Notes: generated from the letters alone by a model not told the origin. Counted from the stretch's first letter, positions 11,709 through 23,850 are shown. The stretch: 64,000 bases of DNA from Homalodisca vitripennis (GCF_021130785.1 NC_060214.1:4677001-4741000); one strand, 5' to 3'. A program made the numbers and translations.

Positions 11709-13088
11709 AGAAGCTGTCCTTTAGATTTATATTTATGAAGTATTGTATATTTGTTTGCCTCAAAAAAATACTATGACACGACTTTATGAAACAACCTGCA
11801 ACGTATAATTTGGCCGAAGGTTAGGGCGTGTTGTTGTAGTCTACGTTTTTGAAGTCAGGATTTGGAAGATGATGGCAGTGGGATTTGACAGGCAACTCTC
11901 TGGTCTGCTTGGCTTTCACTTGTCCTGTCAGACCACTACTAGATAAGTAAGTGAATCTAGGACGCTTTAATAGCACCATGGTCTCTTTAACGAGCGTTAA
12001 TAAAGTAATTGTGAATCGTTGATATACTCAGGACTTAAGTGATTCGGAAAACAGTTTAAGCGCTCTAACAATAATCTGAAGGTTCGGAATATTCTGAGAA
12101 TAAGACTAAATGGAAGGAGGAAAATGTGATGGAAAAATGATGTTAGATGTGCAAATACTGATATAGTGATTCATTTAAGTTCACCGGAACACCGGAATAC
12201 CCAAACTACTAGCTGACCCTGCCCAAAGTCTTACAACACCTCTTAAAAGAAAGGGATAATTCGTTTAATTTTGTCTTCATAAGAACAATTTATGCATTAA
12301 ACCAGTTTACTCTTTGTTTTACTATACTGGTGTATCACAGAGTATTCGAATATTAAAAAACTTACAATGTTCAAACGACTTTCCGATTCCCAGTACGGTC
12401 ACCCTACAAAATTACAGAAAGTTGAAAGCATTTCGTTAAGTATGAATTGTCAATTTAAAATTATATATTTGTGGCAAAAGTTTGCAATTCTATAACTTTA
12501 CATTCTCAGCCAATGGGTTGAGCATTAAAGATCATTATTAAGGATATTACATTCTTGTAACTCAAAGTAAAACCTCTCTAGTAAGGAATTTGCGTACAAA
12601 ACAAGTTCAGGTATAGAATATGCAATGAAGAAAGAGTGACGTGTCTTACTTGCCCATTCCTTAAACAACCGTTTTGGAATTTTACCCGCATTTTGTGAGG
12701 GGGGGGATTTTTAGACGTTTTAAAAATTTCATTTCTGTAAAGGCAAAGGGGTGGCTGGATGTAAAATGAAAGGAATGTTTGTCTCTATGCAATATTTGCT
12801 ATGCTTGCAACATTATAAATTATTGTTGATCTTGCGTGACGATGGAATATTCAATTCTGGAAGGCCTCGCAAAATAAAATTAGTATTAGAAAAAGTGTGT
12901 AATAATTTATAATGATAATACAAAAATATGTTATTAGTTAAAAAGCAAATATACAAAAACCGAACTTTATAAACTATAGGAAACATTTATTAGTTGTGCT
13001 TTTGAAAAAGCTCCAGTTTCTTTATAGGTAATTTCCAGTTCTACTTGAATGTGTGTTGAGAAATCAGTGAAAGCATTTCGCTGTAACC
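11709..13088. other. Segment present only in copy A
   Basis: About 1.4 kb between the end of block 1 and the 179-bp array, with no counterpart at the matching junction in copy B (52679-52693). It is AT-rich, with no recognisable protein and no transposon ends. It was either deleted in B during the inversion or inserted in A. Confidence 0.7.
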
Positions 13089-14705
13089 CACAGTAAACAT
13101 CGTCGTATGTTCGGCGCACGGTGACGTAACTCGGGATCTACAGCAGCCATTCACGTGATTGCGTTCACAGGAACGGAAGTGAGTCAAACCTCGTAAACGC
13201 AGCATTATTCTTCATCCGTTTGTAACTAGGGATTGTTGTGTTGACAGTAAAGTAGGCTTAGTACACACACAGTAAACATCGCGGTATGTTCGGCGAACGG
13301 TGACGTAACTCGGGATCTACGGCAGCCATTCATGTGATTGCGTTCACAGGAACGGAAGTGAGTCAAATCCTCGTAAACGCAGCATTATTCTTCATCCGTT
13401 TGTAACTAGGGATTGTTGTGTTGACAGTAAAGTAGACTTAGCACACACACAGTCAACATCGCGGTATGTTCGGCGCACGGTGACGTAACTCGGGATCTAC
13501 GGCAGCCATTCATGTGATTGCGTTCACAGGAACGGAAGTGAGTCAAACCTCGTAAACGCAGCATTATTCTTCATCCGTTTGTAAACTATGGATTGTTGTG
13601 TTGACAGTAAAGTAGATTTAGCACACACACACACACACAGTAAACATCGCGGTATGTTCGGCGCACGGTGACGTAACTCGGGATCTACGGCAGCCATTCA
13701 TGTGATTGCGTTCACAGGAACGGAAGTGAGTCAAACCTCGTAAACGCAGCATTATTCTTCATCCGTTTGTAACTATGGGTTGTTGTGTTGACAGTAAAGT
13801 AGACTTAGCACACACACAGTAAACATCGCGGTATGTTCAGCGCACGGTGACGTAACTCGGGATCTACGGCAGCCATTCATGTGATTGCGTTCACAGGAAC
13901 GGAAGTGAGTCAAACCTCGTAAACGCAGCATTATTATTCATCCGTTTTAAACTATGAATTGTTGTGTTGACAGTAAAGTAGACTTAGTACACACACAGTA
14001 AACATCGCGGTATGTTCAGCGCACGGTGACGTAACTCGGGATCTACGGCAGCCATTCATGTGATTGCGTTCACAGGAACGGAAGTGAGTCAAACCTCGTA
14101 AACGCAGCATTATTCTTCATCCGTTTTAAACTATGGATTGTTGTGTTGACAGTAAAGTAGACTTAGCACACACACAGTAAACATCGTCGTATGTTCGGCG
14201 CACGGTGACGTAACTCGGGATCTACGGCAGCCATTCATGTGATTGCGTTCACAGGAACGGAAGTGAGTCAAACCTCGTAAACGCAGCATTATTCTTCATC
14301 CGTTTGTAACTAGGGATTGTTGTGTTGACAGTAAAGTAGATTTAGCACACACACATTAAACATCGCGGTATTTTCGGCGCACGGTGACGTAACTCGGGAT
14401 CTACGGCAGCCATTCATGTGATTGCGTTCACAGGAACGGAAGCGAGTCAAACCTCGTAAACGCAGCATTATTCTTCATCCGTTTGTAACTAGGGATTGTT
14501 GTGTTGACAGTAAAGTAGATTTAGCACACACACAGTAAACATCGCGGTATTTTCGGCGCACGGTGACGTAACTCGGGATCTCCGGCAGCCATTCATGTGA
14601 TTGCGTTCACAGGAACGGAAGTGAGTCAAACCTCGTAAACGCAGCATTATTCTTCATCCGTTTGTAACTAGGGATTGTTGTGTTGACAGTAAAGTAGACT
14701 TAGTA
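13089..14705 (+). repeat. 179-bp tandem array, 9 copies (copy A)
   Basis: GTAAACATCG-type landmarks lie at 13093, 13272, 13452, 13640, 13819, 13998, 14177, 14356 and 14535. Spacing is 179-180 bp, apart from one longer unit caused by a CA-repeat expansion at 13621-13639. Each unit contains TGACGTAA, CGGAAGTG and TGAGTCA, which resemble CRE-half, ETS and AP-1 sites. The array is present in inverted orientation in copy B (58700-60040) with fewer units. Confidence 0.96.
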
Positions 14706-14939
14706 GAGGGTTTATATATATCATGAAACCTGTATCAAAGATATAATCCAGCCCACTCAGGAAGTTTGTTACTTGAGAAATCTCAAATATTAGGAAAACA
14801 ATATTTTTGTAAAGAAAATTTATTAAAATCATTTCGACCTTCAGGATCTTAGTTTTGGTCACGAAACATTAAAAATAACAAAAACTATTAATATATATGT
14901 CATTTTATTATGTCATATATCTTTGTGATTTCAAATAAA

Positions 14940-15197
14940 AAAAATGAAATGTAAAATGCCTTTATTAAAGAGGTGGAGTTAGGGCTATCAAGCCCTCTCT
15001 ACCACTCAAACTCATATTGTGTACAGTAAATTTACAGTAGTTTAATACAAATTTGGTAAATTATAATTTAAATATAAAATAAAAAATTTCTTAACCTACA
15101 CAAATGACCTAAAATTAAATGACCTTAAAGTAAAAAATCTACATATTCAATTGAATTTCAATCATAAAACACAAAAGAAAAGTTTATATATGTTGTT
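14940..15197 (-). mobile_element. LINE/SINE 3'-end insertion, copy A only
   Basis: About 258 bp, absent from copy B, where the flanks join directly (near 58460). It is bordered by AAATAAA at 14933-14939 and 15198-15204, a probable target-site duplication. Read on the minus strand it ends with GTGGTAGAGAGGGCTTGA, TAGCCCTAACTCCACCTC and AATAAAGG, then an A/T-rich tail. The stem-loop-like GAGGGCT...AGCCCT just before the tail is typical of LINE or LINE-mobilised SINE 3' ends. It has no coding capacity. Confidence 0.75.
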
Positions 15198-15869
15198 AAA
15201 TAAAGTGATCTTTTAAAAAATAAATGACCAATATAAGCTTTATATTCAAGATCGAAATCACATTTTCAATGCGAAAAATATCACGTTTTAAAACATATGA
15301 TATAACGTGCTTAGTTTTGAGTTACTGCAAAAAATTTAAATACATTAATCTACTATCGAATCTCCTAAATCATTCAATTTGAACTAATAATAATCTCACA
15401 AAGGTTTATATAAATAAATTTATATATAGTTTGTTGTTATACTGTGACAAAGTTGTGCGTAATAACAAGGCCATAAAATTAATATAGTCAAGTTATATGG
15501 TTATTGGTTGCGTCGTTCACTCGCTGCGCTCAAAAAGTTGATTTTGGTCAAACATTTGAAACTGTGTCAGCTCTCTTATTAGTAAATATATTGAAACATT
15601 TTTTTAAAGTGAAATCTGCATAATTTTTAAAGTGAAATCAGCATGAATTTTCTTCTAGTTTTTAAATATTATAATTCAATAATGTTTAAGACCAGCAAGC
15701 AGGAGGCGAAGGGTTTGAATCAAGTTTTTAAATCCAACGACCCATTTAATCAAAAGTAAGTAGACTTTTTTTACTTATTTCAAAAATATGTTATACTTTT
15801 CTCGTGGATTTCATGAAATAATTAATAAAAACCCTTTTTGTATGGTTGTTTGAGTGGAATTAGTATTCT

Positions 15870-16690
15870 ACTATTCGGATAGTTGGTAGACCTTCCATAA
15901 ACGTGAAACCTGGGGAATCAATAGCAGGATTCAAAAGTTTGAGAATCCCGAACTCTACTATACCACGTCCAGATGCTACAAGCTGGCATTCTGAACAATG
16001 GTGGAAAGTATGAGTAATAAGAATGTTATATTAACTTGAAACCTGAAGGAAGAAAATCTCGAACCTACCTCCCCACGTCGAGATATTACTAGCTCGTATG
16101 CTGAACAGTGGTGGAAAGTACGAGTAATAAGAGTTGTATGTGAGCGTGAAACCTGAAGGATGAGCATTCCAAACCTACCTCACCACGTCCAGATGTTACT
16201 CGCTGGTATGCTGAACAGTAGTGGAAAGTACGAGTAATAAGAGTTGTATGTGAGCGTGAAACCTGAAGGATGAGCATTCAGAACCTACCTCACCACGTCC
16301 AGATGTTACTAGCTGGTATGCTGAACAGTAGTGGAAAGTACGAGTAATAAGAGTTGTATGTGAGCGTGAAACCTGAAGGATGAGCATTCCGAACCTACCT
16401 CACCACGTCCAGATGTTACAAGCTGGTATTCTGAACAATGGTGGAAAGTATGAGAAATAAGAATGTTATATTAACTTGAAACCTGAAGGAAGAGAATCCC
16501 GACTCTACCTCACCACGTCTAGATGTTACAAGCTGGTTTGCCGAACAATGGTGTTAAGTACGAGTAATAAGAGTTGTATGCGAGCGTGAAACCTGAAGGA
16601 TGAGCATTCCGAACCTACCTCACCACGTCCAGATGTTATAAGTTGGTTTGCCGAACAGTCCGAAACTACCTCACAAGCTGGGATTTTGAA
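15870..16690 (+). repeat. 110-bp tandem array, about 7 copies (copy A)
   Basis: CCACGTCCAGATG-type landmarks occur at 15964, about 16074, 16183, 16293, 16403, 16513 and 16623, so the period is 110 bp. In copy B the corresponding inverted array is dominated by a shortened 100-bp unit. The 62-63-codon minus-strand frames here are repeats of one another. Confidence 0.95.
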
Positions 16691-16699
16691 GGATTACTC

Positions 16700-17860
16700 G
16701 TTTTGCTACAAGGCTGAAAATCCGCTTAAGGTTTATTTTAGCCATTCCCTGGCTGTACCTGGCATATCTGGAGCTACTGAACGTCTTCATAGTTTAGTTC
16801 GTTTATAAAAATCCCTCGATCGGTGACTCGTTCGCGCCTCTAAGCGCCTTCCTCGCTGATTGCTACGGCCTTGAACACCCAACGTTTTTTGCCAGTCAGC
16901 CGAGTGGGTGTCATAGTTTGCCTAACTTGTTTGATGGGCAGACCCCATCTCTCAGCTCGGGTAGCTTTACCAGAAATTCTTGCGTCGTCCAAATATATGA
17001 GTGTGAAACCAGAGTCGCCCTAGGTGCATAACTTTGGGAAGACATATCGTAACTGAAGGGAATGTTAAATTGGCCACGACCCAAAATGATTTGACCTCTA
17101 TATGTACTGTACAGGCTGTAGACTTTTCTTAGAGTCCAGCTACAATAAGCAGATACAATGGTGTAATGGTGTATCGAAGTTCCTAAAAGACGTACAGAAA
17201 GTTTTACCAATACATCCAACAAATGAACCTTCATCTCATATATTATTATGTCACATCATTAAATGTCATGTAACTGTAATCGGTGTATTTACGAATATCT
17301 TTATTCTGCGATGTCGTTGCCATCGTCGTTAAGATCAATCTAAAAGTTTAATTTTTACCTTTAATTTTGACCTTTTCACCCACAATCAATAGAGTTCTTT
17401 CCTGCACCAGAAGGAACCTATGTTCCTAGTTTAAAGTCTCCAAGACCTGTCTACCTCACATAAGGACACAAGGACACTATTTAAGGAGTGCCTTGTCGTA
17501 TCATTTATAATGATGAGCCGAGTACGTTTTATATGAAAACTCCTTATATTACATTACTATTATCCAAAGTATATTTTTATAATAGGCTAAAATATATAAT
17601 AACATTAAGTAAAATTTGATATTTTTTAATTTTAGGAGAATGTATGACGTTGAAAAGTCCAATGGCAGGTACTAACGTTATGTCATACTTTATTAAATAT
17701 ATTTTTATAATTTTATTGTACTATCCAGATGTGTCTCAAAATGTAAAAGATACTCGCCGTTAGCAAATATATGGTAGATGACGGTATTAATTGTTTGGGC
17801 TAAAAAATTCACCAGTATTGTGTTTCCAGTGGGAGAACAGAAACATAAAATGTGTATACA
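16700..17860. other. Shared unique stretch of block 2, no recognised gene
   Basis: A minus-strand frame of 107 codons (17234-16911) is open in copy A, but its counterpart in B (about 55990-56340) is interrupted by stops and frameshifts, so it is probably not coding. A second shared minus-strand frame, ending at about 16845, shows ISGKAT and GKKRWVFKAVAISEE in both copies but also carries stops upstream. No family was recognised. Confidence 0.4.
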
Positions 17861-17879
17861 GCAATAGGATAATATTTAA

Positions 17880-18330
17880 TACAAGCACGTCCTGAACGTG
17901 GCAGACCCAAGACTCCGTGTCCTAGAGACTGACATGTGAGTCAGTGAGCCAGCGTATCATGCCTTAGAGGGAAGTAGATGAAGTGGTCGGACAAGATGCC
18001 TTCCCCGCTCACCAGACTCTCCTTGTACGAGTCTCAGGCTAGGACTGCCCCTTCTGCGCTGTAGAGTGTGGTAATAGCCAGAAACATAAAATGTGTATAT
18101 AACAATAGGATGATATTTAATACAGGCACTTCCTAAACGTGGCGGACCCAAGACTCAGTGTCCTAGAGACTGACATGTGAGTCAGTGAGCCAGCGTATCA
18201 TGCCTTAGAGGGAAGTAGATGAAGTGGTCGGACAAGATGCCTTCCCCGCTCACCAGACTCTCCTTGTACGAGTCACAGGCTAGGACTGCCCTCTTCTGCG
18301 CTATACATTCAGGTAGTGGGTCTGTGTAAT
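17880..18330. repeat. Two direct copies of a ~240-bp unit
   Basis: The stretch from GACCCAAGACTC through TGTACGAGTC occurs at 17905-18030 and again at 18146-18272, and each is joined to a GAAACATAAAATGTG segment. The same two-unit arrangement exists inverted in copy B (about 54960-55150 and 55197-55400). The doubling therefore predates the separation of the two copies. Confidence 0.9.
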
Positions 18331-18382
18331 TTTGCAATTTGTCCTTCAATTTTGTTAAAAAATTAGTGGTGTTAAAATTCAT
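18182..18382 (-). CDS. Unrecognised 66-codon ORF crossing the 240-bp unit
   Basis: The frame begins at an ATG (18382) and reads NTTNFLTKLKDKLQNYTDPL and then a repeat-derived C-terminus. The copy B counterpart (from about 54880) starts similarly but has lost bases after QKRAVLA and shifts frame. I know no family with this sequence. The loss of frame in B argues against function. Low-confidence candidate only. Confidence 0.12.
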   Translation of the reverse strand: MNFNTTNFLTKLKDKLQNYTDPLPECIAQKRAVLACDSYKESLVSGEGILSDHFIYFPLRHDTLAH

Positions 18383-19034
18383 TATGGTATGCTATAGGAA
18401 TTACATTCATACGTAGGAAATATAATTAGAAGGAAACCAATTTTATGTTGTCATGGAACGCAAATACATATTATAAATGCAACAAGAAATACATTGGTGA
18501 ACAGAAGTAAAATGTATATTAATACAAAATGATGAGACAAATGAGTTATTATTGAAAATTATAAAGTATCACCGTCGACACCGTTAAAATAGTTAGAACA
18601 CAGTAGAATAGAGCTGTAATGGACTCGCCAAAGTTTCCAATGTCTAATTTTAGACCATTTTCTTTCTTGTTGTTTTGATGAGTTGAATGTCAGTTGACAG
18701 AGGATGTAATGACTGTGTGTTTTGTATATTTTATCGTGAAAATTTTATCTAAACAATAAATTAAACAACTTTTTTGGATTTTTCATTAAACGTGTGAAAG
18801 TTTAATGGATAACATTAAAATATCGAAAATGAGAAGAAAAAGATTGTAAAACGTGGTGATAGAAGAGTGTATCAAATTATGAGGTAACAAAAGAATGAAA
18901 GACGAAATAAAAAAAAAGCATTTAATGTATGATATGCTATTTACATTCAATAGAGTGAACACTAATTAAGAAATATTTAAATTAAGTGTGACGAAGTTGA
19001 AGAATAATAATTAATGTGATATTACACGCTGTAG
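18383..19034. other. AT-rich part of block 2
   Basis: No gene seen. The counterpart in copy B (about 53930-54850) is longer because about 328 bp of this region is tandemly duplicated there. Confidence 0.6.
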
Positions 19035-19340
19035 CTAATAATCCTTAATGGTGATCTTGAAAAGCAGTGTCCTTTTGGAATCTAAATTACCGTATTTGGC
19101 AACGAACCTTCCGTATACAGAGCCGACAGCCATATTAAGCTGAAGGAAGGATCTTAAATACCAACAGAGACGTCCGTCCAAGGTCACTGAGACGTTGAGA
19201 TATGCAGGAGATAACCACTGAAAAGGAGACAAGATTGTTGTGAAGTTATTACAAGAGCCTTGACTTGGGTCACCTTGATAGGAATTCCAACAAGAGTATC
19301 CGAAGTGTTGCCATCCAGACGAGATTGCCGAATCAGGCAA
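19035..19340 (-). CDS. Conserved ORF of unknown nature (copy A)
   Basis: A 101-codon minus-strand frame including HFGYSCWNSYQGDPSQG, LSPAYLNVSVTLDG and GSVYGRFVAKYGN. Copy B (53593-53922) has the same reading with one silent change, a different last residue and one indel near the N-terminus that shifts the frame upstream. Over about 290 bp I find only one internal substitution, while the flanks carry many indels. There is no domain I recognise and no signal peptide. TCTCCTTTTCAG inside the frame looks like a splice acceptor, so it could also be the edge of an exon. Coding status is unproven. Confidence 0.25.
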   Translation of the reverse strand: MPDSAISSGWQHFGYSCWNSYQGDPSQGSCNNFTTILSPFQWLSPAYLNVSVTLDGRLCWYLRSFLQLNMAVGSVYGRFVAKYGNLDSKRTLLFKITIKDY

Positions 19341-20036
19341 GGTCGTTCATGTGAATTATTCATGTTCTATTGTTTCGAGAACAGAAATAGTTCTGGCCGT
19401 AATTATTGCTTAAGGAATTTGAATAAAACTTATCACACAAATACAAGTCCCTTTAGACCCCAAGCATCCCTAGAAACAAAATAGAGATTTATAAGTTCCA
19501 TACCGTAGCACAGCCTAATACAGTATGTTGTGTTCCCAAGGTCAAAGTCGTACAGTCTTGACACATGCTTGTCTATTTAATGCTAATTAAATGTCCATCA
19601 CGTCAACAGTTTGAATAAAAGATGATTGATAGAGCTTTGATTTGATCTTCCTTCAGTGAATTTATTAATCTGAATCAAATTTATTACAGTCAAGGCCATT
19701 TATCTGAATATTTGATACGCCATGTTTTAGCTTTCATGAAGCTTAGTTTTTGCACACATAAATTATTATAGTTTAGTTTGTCTATGATTTTAACTTTAAG
19801 ACGTGTTAATTGTCATGCCTCCGTGTAGGAGCAAGGTAGTTTAGTTTGTTCTTAACATTTTAAATCCAATTAAGATTACGTAAAGACTGAACTTATTTTT
19901 TTAAAACTCACTCTTCTTCTGGCACTATACATCACTTTCAAAACATAATGTTCTTGTACAAACGTATACGAGAGCCTATTGCTTTATTTACGTTCTGATT
20001 ACATTCTTTGAAAGTTAGGACAAATTTGCTCTCAAG

Positions 20037-20460
20037 TTAGACAAACGGTTGACAAGTTTAACGCAACTAGACAACTACAAAAACTCACTGCGCAGTATTT
20101 CACAGGAAACCTTGAGATTAGGTTTACGGCCAAGTAGAACTTAGAGCGCCCCATAGAGCAACAATAACTTCGAACTTCACCTCTGCCGCACCCACACCGT
20201 GACGTTAGTTTACTAAAAATAATGACATGAGTAGATTTGATAAGAAGTTAGACAAACGGTTGACAAGTTTAACGCAACTAGACAACTACAAAAACTCACT
20301 GCGCAGTATTTCACAGGAAACCTTGAGATTAGGTTTACGGCCAGTAGAACCAAGAGCAACAACAACTTCGAACTACACCTCTACCATGACATTAGTTTAC
20401 TATCAATCAATCTGCCATACCATCCTCCATCTCTACACCCAGTGCTTTAAGAACAGTGAA
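20037..20460. repeat. 209-bp tandem duplication, copy A only
   Basis: GTTAGACAAACGGTTGACAA and the following approximately 160 bp occur at about 20037 and again at about 20246, diverging slightly. Copy B has only one version (about 52693-52925, inverted). A 78-codon frame (20227-20463) crosses the second copy and has no recognisable similarity. Confidence 0.9.
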
Positions 20461-20462
20461 TG

Positions 20463-21389
20463 ATTAATATCCTACAACTTCTATCACCTCTCCTGCTGGA
20501 GCTGGAATCTGTTGTTGTCAAGGCCGCAATTAGTGATGACGTCACGCCAACTAGTTGGGCTGTGAATACATTTCCCAAAACTGTTTGAATGCCATACACT
20601 GGAAAGTAAATTACGTAATATTACTTTTGTGATAAGATTTCTATAGCGTGTTTAACGTTTTATGAAATTTAGCTTAAAGTCACAAAGTTTAGAGGTGTTC
20701 TTTAATATTTAAAAGAAAAAAGCAGTTTAAAAAAATGAAATTTGAAACCCCTGAGGCCAAGAGACTCATAGAGTAGATGGATATCTGAGTATTCCTTTTT
20801 TAGCGCACTCGTAATGGTGAACATATATTAACATTTGTTAAACACTTCCATTGCTTTTTAAAATACTCTATATGGATTTGATACAGCTGGTAAAGTAAAA
20901 CTAATTAAAGAGGACGTCTAAAGTCTAAACTGTACCCGTCCATGTTCAACAGCTCTTAAGCGGTTGTTATTACTTAAACTATAATTCTAAACTTTATTAA
21001 ATTATCGTTGAATATTCAAACGATGTGAGTACGCAAACCACGGGTCACGTAAAATGATTCACTAATGATCCCTCGAAGAAAGGATTACTTCTGGCTCATC
21101 AATATCCTCCAGGTGAATTTACCGTGTGTATCGGTTATATCTGGACAACCATATGGATGTCCAGGAGTGGCACATCACTTCTGTTGGAGTGAGTAGCTGT
21201 TATAGTCTGTTGCTAGTCTGGAAAAGCTGGCCTTCCCGTCTAGGGTGACATGAGATATAGTTTGCCCGCTATTCTCTCTCATTAGATTTTGATAAGAAGC
21301 AGTTCTTACTTCCGAATATTACCCATACAGAATATGTTGCCACTCCGGAAATAGGAGCAAAGCTCCTTTTAGGAAGTGCGATGAGAGGC
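20463..21389. other. Segment present only in copy A
   Basis: About 930 bp between the inverted and the right-hand direct block, replaced in copy B by a short junction sequence (60041-60075). There is no recognised gene. A 99-codon minus-strand frame (21568-21269) overlaps its right end, but the part lying in block 3 is frameshifted in B by a one-base change in a T-run. A CRE-like GATGACGTCAC lies near 20537. Confidence 0.6.
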
Positions 21390-22298
21390 TTCTCAGCTTC
21401 TTGTCTTAAGTAAAAAAAGGATTCACTGATCATATAAGGACACGCTCTAAGTGAAGATGAAGTTTTATCCAGAATTGATGTAATTTGTTTCTCGAGATAT
21501 CCTGCGGTCTGATACACAAATGGAACATAAATTTTGCTCTCCCCTTGAATGATGTTATGATATCGCATACCTTCAACAAATATATTTCAAAGACCCCAAA
21601 TTTAGTACAATTGACCATTGATTATTCTAGAGAATCTTATAACCAAACTCATTTAAAAAAGTAGGTCGTTTTGAAGACAGATCGAAATCATTAAAAGTGC
21701 AATCACCTCCACGATTTCCGTTCTATACCAATTTATAAAATATAAATCAATGATATATTAATATTAGTGTATTGGAAAAGCCCAATTTACGTTTGTAAAA
21801 AGTGATTTTCATTGTTCTAGTAGCCATATGAAAATATAGTTTTCATTCCTGCTCGCCAACCAATCTTCCATGTTGTGTTAATGGCAGATGATTAAGCAAA
21901 CCTTTGATTCACATAAAATAGATTTAAATCTACCAATTATCTAATTGTTATTTTTATAAAAAAACCACCGACCATACACTGTCTGAGTATTTTTTGCGTT
22001 GTTTATATGTAGGCCCTATTACATATTTATTTGTTGTTCTAATGTATTATAATGAACTTTTACAATTATTGTTAATTTTTTAATTCATATAGTTATTCAA
22101 TATAGGTTTTTCCCAACCTCAAAAATATGAAAGAAAATTAAGCCATCGAATGTTTATTTATAATTAAATTTCTGAGCCCTTCCGAAAAGTGTTTTTAAAT
22201 ATTCCAGGCAGGGTAAAATATATTTTTTTTTTTATAAAAGAAATATTAATTTAAATATACTATAATTGCATTGTAAATAATATAACAATACCTCAATG

Positions 22299-22302
<4 letters not shown>

Positions 22303-22354
<52 letters not shown>
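22303..22354. repeat. (TA)n microsatellite
   Basis: About 50 bp of uninterrupted TA dinucleotides. The matching position in copy B is deleted. Confidence 0.97.
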
Positions 22355-22358
<4 letters not shown>

Positions 22359-22544
22359 GCATAGGTTGAATGAATCAGAAGGACATGGCGGGGATACGGG
22401 ACTTTTATCTTCTATCTTCACAGAAAAAAAATCTTTATTTTGTAATATTGTGTGATCTTATTGATTAAATAAATAACATACAAGTTTAATTAAACTGAAA
22501 AAATTATGTAAAGCAAGATTTCCTATACTTAATTAGATGAATGT

Positions 22545-23850
22545 GCCTGTTCGCAACACAGTCGCCGAACATTTGTGCGTATACGAGTTAAAACACAAAG
22601 CGCACTTGTGACACAACTGCTGTCATTGCTCTCTGCTTGATTGTATATGATCATAAGTCCCAGATACCATAACCGCAACCCTGGTGAACATTTGTGCGTA
22701 TACGAGTTAAAACACAAAGCGCACTTGTGACACAACTGCTGTCATTGCTCTCTGCTTGATTGTATATGGTCATAAGTCCCAGATACCATAACCGCAACCC
22801 TGGTGAACATTTGTGCGTATACGAGTTTAAACACAAAGCGCACTTGTGACACAACTGCTGTCATTGCTCTCTGCTTGATTGTATATGATCATAAGTCCCC
22901 AGATACCATAACCGCAACCATGGTGAACATTTGTGCGTATACGAGTTTAAACACAAAGCGCACTTGTGACACAACTGCTGTCATTGCTCTCTGCTTGATT
23001 GTATATGATCATGAGTCCCAGATACCATAACCGCAACCCTGGTGAACATTTGTGCGTATACGAGTTTAAACACAAAGCGCACTTGTGTACACAGCTACTG
23101 TCATTGCTCTCTGCTTGATTGGATATGATCATGAGTCCCAGATACCATAACCGCAACCCTGGTGAACATTTGTGCGTATACGAGTTTAAACACAAAGCGC
23201 ACTTGTGTACACAACTGCTGTCATTGCTCTCTGCTTGATTGGATATGATCATAAGTCCCAGATACCATAACCACAACCCTGGTGAACATTTGTGCGTATA
23301 CGAGTTTAAACACAAAGCGCACTTGTGTACACAACTGCTGTCATTGCTCTCTGCTTGATTGGATATGATCATGAGTCCCAGATACCATAACCAAAACCCT
23401 GGTGAACATTTGTGCGTATACGAGTTTAAACACAAAGCGCACTTGTGTACACAACTGCTGTCATTGCTCTCTGCTTGATTGGATATGATCACGAATCCCA
23501 GATACTATAACCACAACCCTGGTGAACATTTGTGCGTATACGAGTTTAAACACAAAGCGCACTTGTGGACACAACTGCTGTCATTGCTCTCTGCATGATT
23601 GGATATGACCATGAGTCCCAGATACCATAACCACAACCCTGGTGAACATTTGTGCGTATACGAGTTTAAACACAAAGCGCACTTGTGGACACAACTCCTG
23701 TCCTTGCTCTCTGCTTTATTGGATATGATTATGAGTCCCAGATACCATAACCACAACCCTGGTGAACATTTGTGCGTATACTAGTTTAAACACAAAGCGC
23801 ACTTGTGGACACAACTCCTGTCATTGCTCTCTGCTTGTTTAGATATGATC
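22545..23850. repeat. 120-bp tandem array, 11 copies (copy A)
   Basis: GAACATTTGTGCGTATACGA recurs every 119-120 bp from about 22568 to 23764. Because 120 equals 40 codons, a minus-strand frame stays open through many units (for example 22947-23492, 181 codons). It repeats a 40-residue peptide with CVHKCALCLNSYTHKC. The same array has five copies in B (60945-61560). I regard the protein reading as a by-product of the period, not as a gene. Confidence 0.96.

Larger units (their letters stand above)
13177..20462 (+). repeat. Duplicated locus copy A, block 2 (inverted match to 52693-60040)
   Basis: The reverse complement of this stretch matches copy B in order. The 179-bp array pairs with 58700-60040, 14705-15870 with 57790-58720, the 110-bp array with 56560-57370, 16700-17530 with 55750-56530, 17880-18400 with 54850-55400, 19035-19340 with 53640-53922, and 20240-20460 with 52693-52925. 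Indels are frequent. The left edge lies inside the array, so it is approximate. Confidence 0.93.

Noticed and set aside
16845..16960. Possible ribosomal protein S2 (uS5) similarity of GKKRWVFKAVAI
   Set aside because: Resemblance is limited to a few residues, there are stops upstream and no further match to that protein.
16911..17234. 107-codon minus-strand ORF as a gene
   Set aside because: The counterpart in copy B is broken by several stops and shifts, and the sequence has no recognisable domain.
21269..21568. 99-codon minus-strand ORF
   Set aside because: In copy B a one-base change in a T-run shifts its frame, and half of it is absent there.
22947..23492. Zinc-finger-like tandem repeat protein
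   Set aside because: Cys/His spacing does not match a known finger and the open frame follows from the 120-bp period; kept only as a finding to test.
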